Source: Schlesneria sp.
GTDB taxonomy: Bacteria > Planctomycetota > Planctomycetia > Planctomycetales > Planctomycetaceae
Direction of reading: 5' to 3'
NCBI GenBank assembly: GCA_025353525.1
Contig: JANXOO010001168.1
Coordinates: 1 to 16,256 of the forward strand
DNA length: 16,256 nt
This document shows, one piece after another, positions 16,218 to 16,256 of the stretch. The notes beneath the pieces were generated by a model. The model made no database searches, had not been told where the DNA came from, and worked only from the letters and a program-made list of their open reading frames with translations. The first letter of the stretch is position 1, and the number at the start of each line of letters is the position of its first letter. The translations under genes were made by a program, and so were the position numbers.

Positions 16218-16256
16218 ATGGCTCGTAAACGAAAAAGCGACGGCCTCGATTTTGCC
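16218..16256 (+). CDS. Possible gene start, cut by the window edge
   Basis: An ATG at 16218 opens 13 codons (MARKRKSDGLDFA) that run off the window. The basic start followed by an open frame fits the beginning of a protein, but no ribosome site is visible and nothing identifies it. Bases 16057-16217 show no feature. Confidence 0.4.
   Translation, partial: MARKRKSDGLDFA

Overview
The window looks like a piece of a planctomycete chromosome, probably from the Planctomycetaceae/Schlesneria/Gimesia side of the phylum; this is an inference. The reasons are a DUF1571 protein, a remnant of an M56/BlaR1-type membrane protein carrying a carboxypeptidase-regulatory-like domain, weak and irregular Shine-Dalgarno sites with several GTG starts, moderate G+C, and long intergenic stretches filled with palindromic and dispersed repeats. 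I see no phage genes, no CRISPR array, no intact transposase and no recognisable defence or biosynthetic cluster. It reads as ordinary core or housekeeping sequence with repeat-rich gaps.

Layout. 1-970: an inverted-repeat, MITE-like unit (55-238) lies against the 3' end of a decayed minus-strand BlaR1/M56 gene (237-790). 973-1512: a small membrane-anchored protein of unknown function. 1611-2336 (minus): a phytol/diacylglycerol-kinase-like (VTE5/DGK1 superfamily) membrane enzyme. 2337-3086: a divergent intergenic region with two copies of a ~110 bp palindromic repeat. 3087-4055: a DUF1571 protein. 4247-5608: a CorC/HlyC-type DUF21-CBS membrane protein. 5609-6072: a block with a 183 bp tandem duplication. 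6073-7017: a BtuF/TroA-like corrinoid-binding protein without a signal peptide. 7148-8734: a POT-family proton/oligopeptide symporter. 9040-9229: a compact tRNA-Asp unit with promoter, tRNA and intrinsic terminator. 9249-10148: a secreted beta-propeller-like repeat protein. 10174-12036 (minus): a GT39/ArnT-like glycosyltransferase. 12037-12772: a gap with two copies of a ~70 bp hairpin repeat. 12773-15190: a DsbD-type transmembrane thiol:disulfide reductase with two N-terminal domains. 15238-16056: a formyltransferase-fold protein that lacks the canonical Asn. A final gene may begin at 16218.

The genes do not form one pathway. The only likely operon is DsbD followed by the formyltransferase-like gene (47 bp gap, same strand). 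The BtuF-like and POT genes could be co-transcribed (130 bp gap), but I see no terminator or promoter that decides this. The most useful second looks are the pseudogene/inverted-repeat junction, the palindromic repeat pair at 2395 and 2873, the 183 bp tandem duplication, the DsbD domain layout and the altered active site of the formyltransferase-like protein. I did not find a convincing new biological system.
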